A DNA stretch of 64,000 bases from Dermacentor variabilis. Taxonomy: Eukaryota > Arthropoda > Arachnida > Ixodida > Ixodidae. A model generated the notes under the pieces. The model saw only the letters and a list, made by a program, of their open reading frames with translations. It was not told where the DNA came from and did no database searches. The position numbers and the translations under genes were made by a program. The stretch lies in contig NC_134568.1 of assembly GCF_050947875.1 (NCBI RefSeq), positions 201,305,043 through 201,369,042 on the forward strand. The letters run 5' to 3'. This document shows positions 62,764-64,000 of this stretch, one piece after another. The stretch's first letter is position 1. The number at the start of each line of letters is the position of its first letter.

Positions 62764-63829
62764 TGTTAAAAGTTGCGATCAGGCGGGCCACTGCGAGTAG
62801 TGCTGCGCGCTAAACATGTTTATTTAAGCTGCCCTACGTGCAGCGAAGACGGCCGCTGTAGTGAAAGATTGATTTCGCGAGGCGATAAGTCATGCCAACG
62901 CTTCGCATCTTGGCGAACGCACTTCTGAGCACCGCTCCGTGTGTTGGGAGCTGTACTTTCTCAGTTCGTCCGGTAGAAATCGAACTGAGAAAACAGAAGT
63001 CATATATGGCGCCTACGGCTCTAGCGCTCAGGAAAGCAAGTTGAGAAAATCAAGCGAATTGACGCCGTCACCTGTCGCAAGCCCCTCTGCCACGCGTTTC
63101 TTGTTTCGCTTTGTGTACAGATCAACGACAGGACAAAGCTGCATTGCACGTGATACCTGACAAGGGGCCGCGTTCGATGCTTAGATATCTCCCAATAGTT
63201 AAGAAAAGATACCTGTAGGTAACAAGATCAAATACATTTGACAGGTTAATAATAATACAATAAAAAGGAATCTACCAAGAACTTGCTGCACGCTGAGAAC
63301 TGAAACTAAATGCTCAAAAATGGCGTAATCACGCCGTCGTAGAATGATTATGAGCACTTACTGACGCCATGCCAGTCAGCCAAAGCTAAAGAATATTTTA
63401 GATATAAATGCCGTTATTCACATCTTCCGCACATAATTGTTACCATGAGAAACCCAGAGGAAAACGTAAAGCTACACTCATAGAATAAACCACTACACTG
63501 CAGGAAAACGGCAAAACTAGAGTGTAGCGAGTGTAGCAAAACGCAGCGCTCCGCCGCTATGTGGCTACGCCTACAGAATCTATGTCGATGGTGCTGCTGC
63601 TGAAATCCAAGCAAGCTATTTGTAGGTGTCTAAAAACAAAAAAGTAAAACATTAGGTACAAAAATAAATTTTAATTGAAACACGTGCTTTTGTATAATTT
63701 AGTGGTTTGTAAGGTATTTTCTTTCGTTACTTTGTACTTATTATAGTACACATATTAGTCGCTAGAGGGAAAGCAAACTTTCGTTGGAGCTCATTGTGCC
63801 TGTTTCTCTCCTTTTCGACGCTGGTCAAG
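62764..63829. promoter_or_regulatory. head-to-head intergenic region, probable bidirectional promoter
   Basis: The 1066 bp between the candidate PDPR-like ATG and the eEF1-gamma ATG contains a CpG-containing block at about 62780-63170 that contrasts with the AT-rich introns, then an AT-rich middle. No coding sequence is supported. The divergent layout follows directly from the two start codons; promoter function is inferred. Confidence 0.5.
63803..63816 (+). promoter_or_regulatory. polypyrimidine (TCT-type/TOP) initiator of eEF1-gamma
   Basis: A 14-nt pyrimidine run, TTTCTCTCCTTTTC, ends 13 bases before the ATG. TCCTTTTC at 63809-63816 fits the TCT initiator consensus YYCTTTYY with transcription starting at C 63811. 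Translation-factor and ribosomal-protein genes commonly use such starts, giving 5' TOP mRNAs under growth-dependent translational control. A 5' UTR of about 19-24 nt is predicted. Confidence 0.65.
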
Positions 63830-64000
63830 ATGGCAGCCGGTACCCTGTACACGTGGAAGGACAATTTCCGCGCCTACAAAATTCTTATCGCTGCAAAATA
63901 TAGCCAGTTCAAGCTCAAAGTATGCTGCGATGCTCCAGACTTCGTATTCGGTCTCACCAACACCTCTCAGAGTTTTCTCGAGAAGTTTCCTCTCGGCAAG
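63830..64000 (+). CDS. eEF1gamma: Elongation factor 1-gamma, N-terminal 57 codons, cut by window end
   Basis: The start Met-Ala-Ala-Gly-Thr-Leu-Tyr-Thr matches the eEF1-gamma N-terminus, followed by Asn-Phe-Arg-Ala-Tyr-Lys-Ile-Leu-Ile-Ala-Ala and Phe-Leu-Glu-Lys-Phe-Pro-Leu-Gly-Lys, the first beta-alpha unit of its glutathione-S-transferase-like domain. eEF1-gamma is a structural subunit of the eEF1B complex that recycles GTP on eEF1A during translation elongation in the cytosol. The ATG context is TCAAGATGG, favourable at +4. The full protein is about 430 residues, so most is outside the window. The frame is open to base 64000, and an intron soon after is possible. It is transcribed away from the PDPR-like gene. 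Confidence 0.93.
   Translation, partial: MAAGTLYTWKDNFRAYKILIAAKYSQFKLKVCCDAPDFVFGLTNTSQSFLEKFPLGK

Noticed and set aside
62480..62800. Plus-strand 106-codon frame near the right end
   Set aside because: It overlaps the minus-strand candidate first exon in antisense and has no recognised motif.
62939..63160. Plus-strand 73-codon frame as an upstream coding exon of eEF1-gamma
   Set aside because: The eEF1-gamma N-terminus is complete at 63830, so no coding exon is expected upstream.

Overview
The window looks like nuclear DNA of an arthropod, most likely a hard tick (Ixodidae). The reasons are intron-split genes with GT-AG junctions, very long introns, and dense old transposons: tRNA-derived SINEs, I-, CR1- and RTE-type LINEs, Ty3-type LTR elements, a mariner and many palindromic MITEs. 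The lineage is an inference from remembered tick repeats; no search was run.

Only two host genes are supported. A gene on the minus strand fills almost the whole window. It encodes a mitochondrial flavoprotein of the dimethylglycine/sarcosine dehydrogenase family, closest to the pyruvate dehydrogenase phosphatase regulatory subunit (PDPR). I assembled ten internal coding exons from 58260 down to 6019. All have consensus splice sites and compatible phases, and together they give about 442 codons of FAD-binding oxidoreductase domain. A probable first exon with a presequence-like N-terminus lies at 62662-62763. The C-terminal aminomethyltransferase-like half must lie beyond the left edge. On the plus strand, the last 171 bases are the first 57 codons of translation elongation factor eEF1-gamma, preceded by a polypyrimidine (TCT/TOP) initiator. 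The two genes are head to head, about 1.07 kb apart between start codons.

Most of the rest is transposon sequence inside the introns. From left to right: a Ty3 gag relic (1-1212); a CR1/L2-type LINE (3935-5887); a piggyBac-type MITE (6567-7071); an I-clade LINE that kept ORF1 and the 3' end but lost ORF2 (8155-10060); RTE-type LINEs (10586-13200, 34180-36165, 49835-50352); a CR1 LINE split by a pogo-type element and a Ty3 element (19580-24200); a pogo-type element carrying three later insertions (27243-30076); a two-LTR Ty3 element with 4-bp target duplication that itself carries an RTE LINE (30310-36774); a mariner (43210-44457); and a head-to-head LTR/gag chimera (53407-54180).

The most unusual signal is a set of five short hairpins (14.9, 18.6, 39.0, 40.2 and 59.7 kb). 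Each sits beside a shared leader resembling GGGCTAGTTGGT, but the stem sequence differs in every copy. Longer palindromic MITEs add further strong foldback potential to the PDPR primary transcript.
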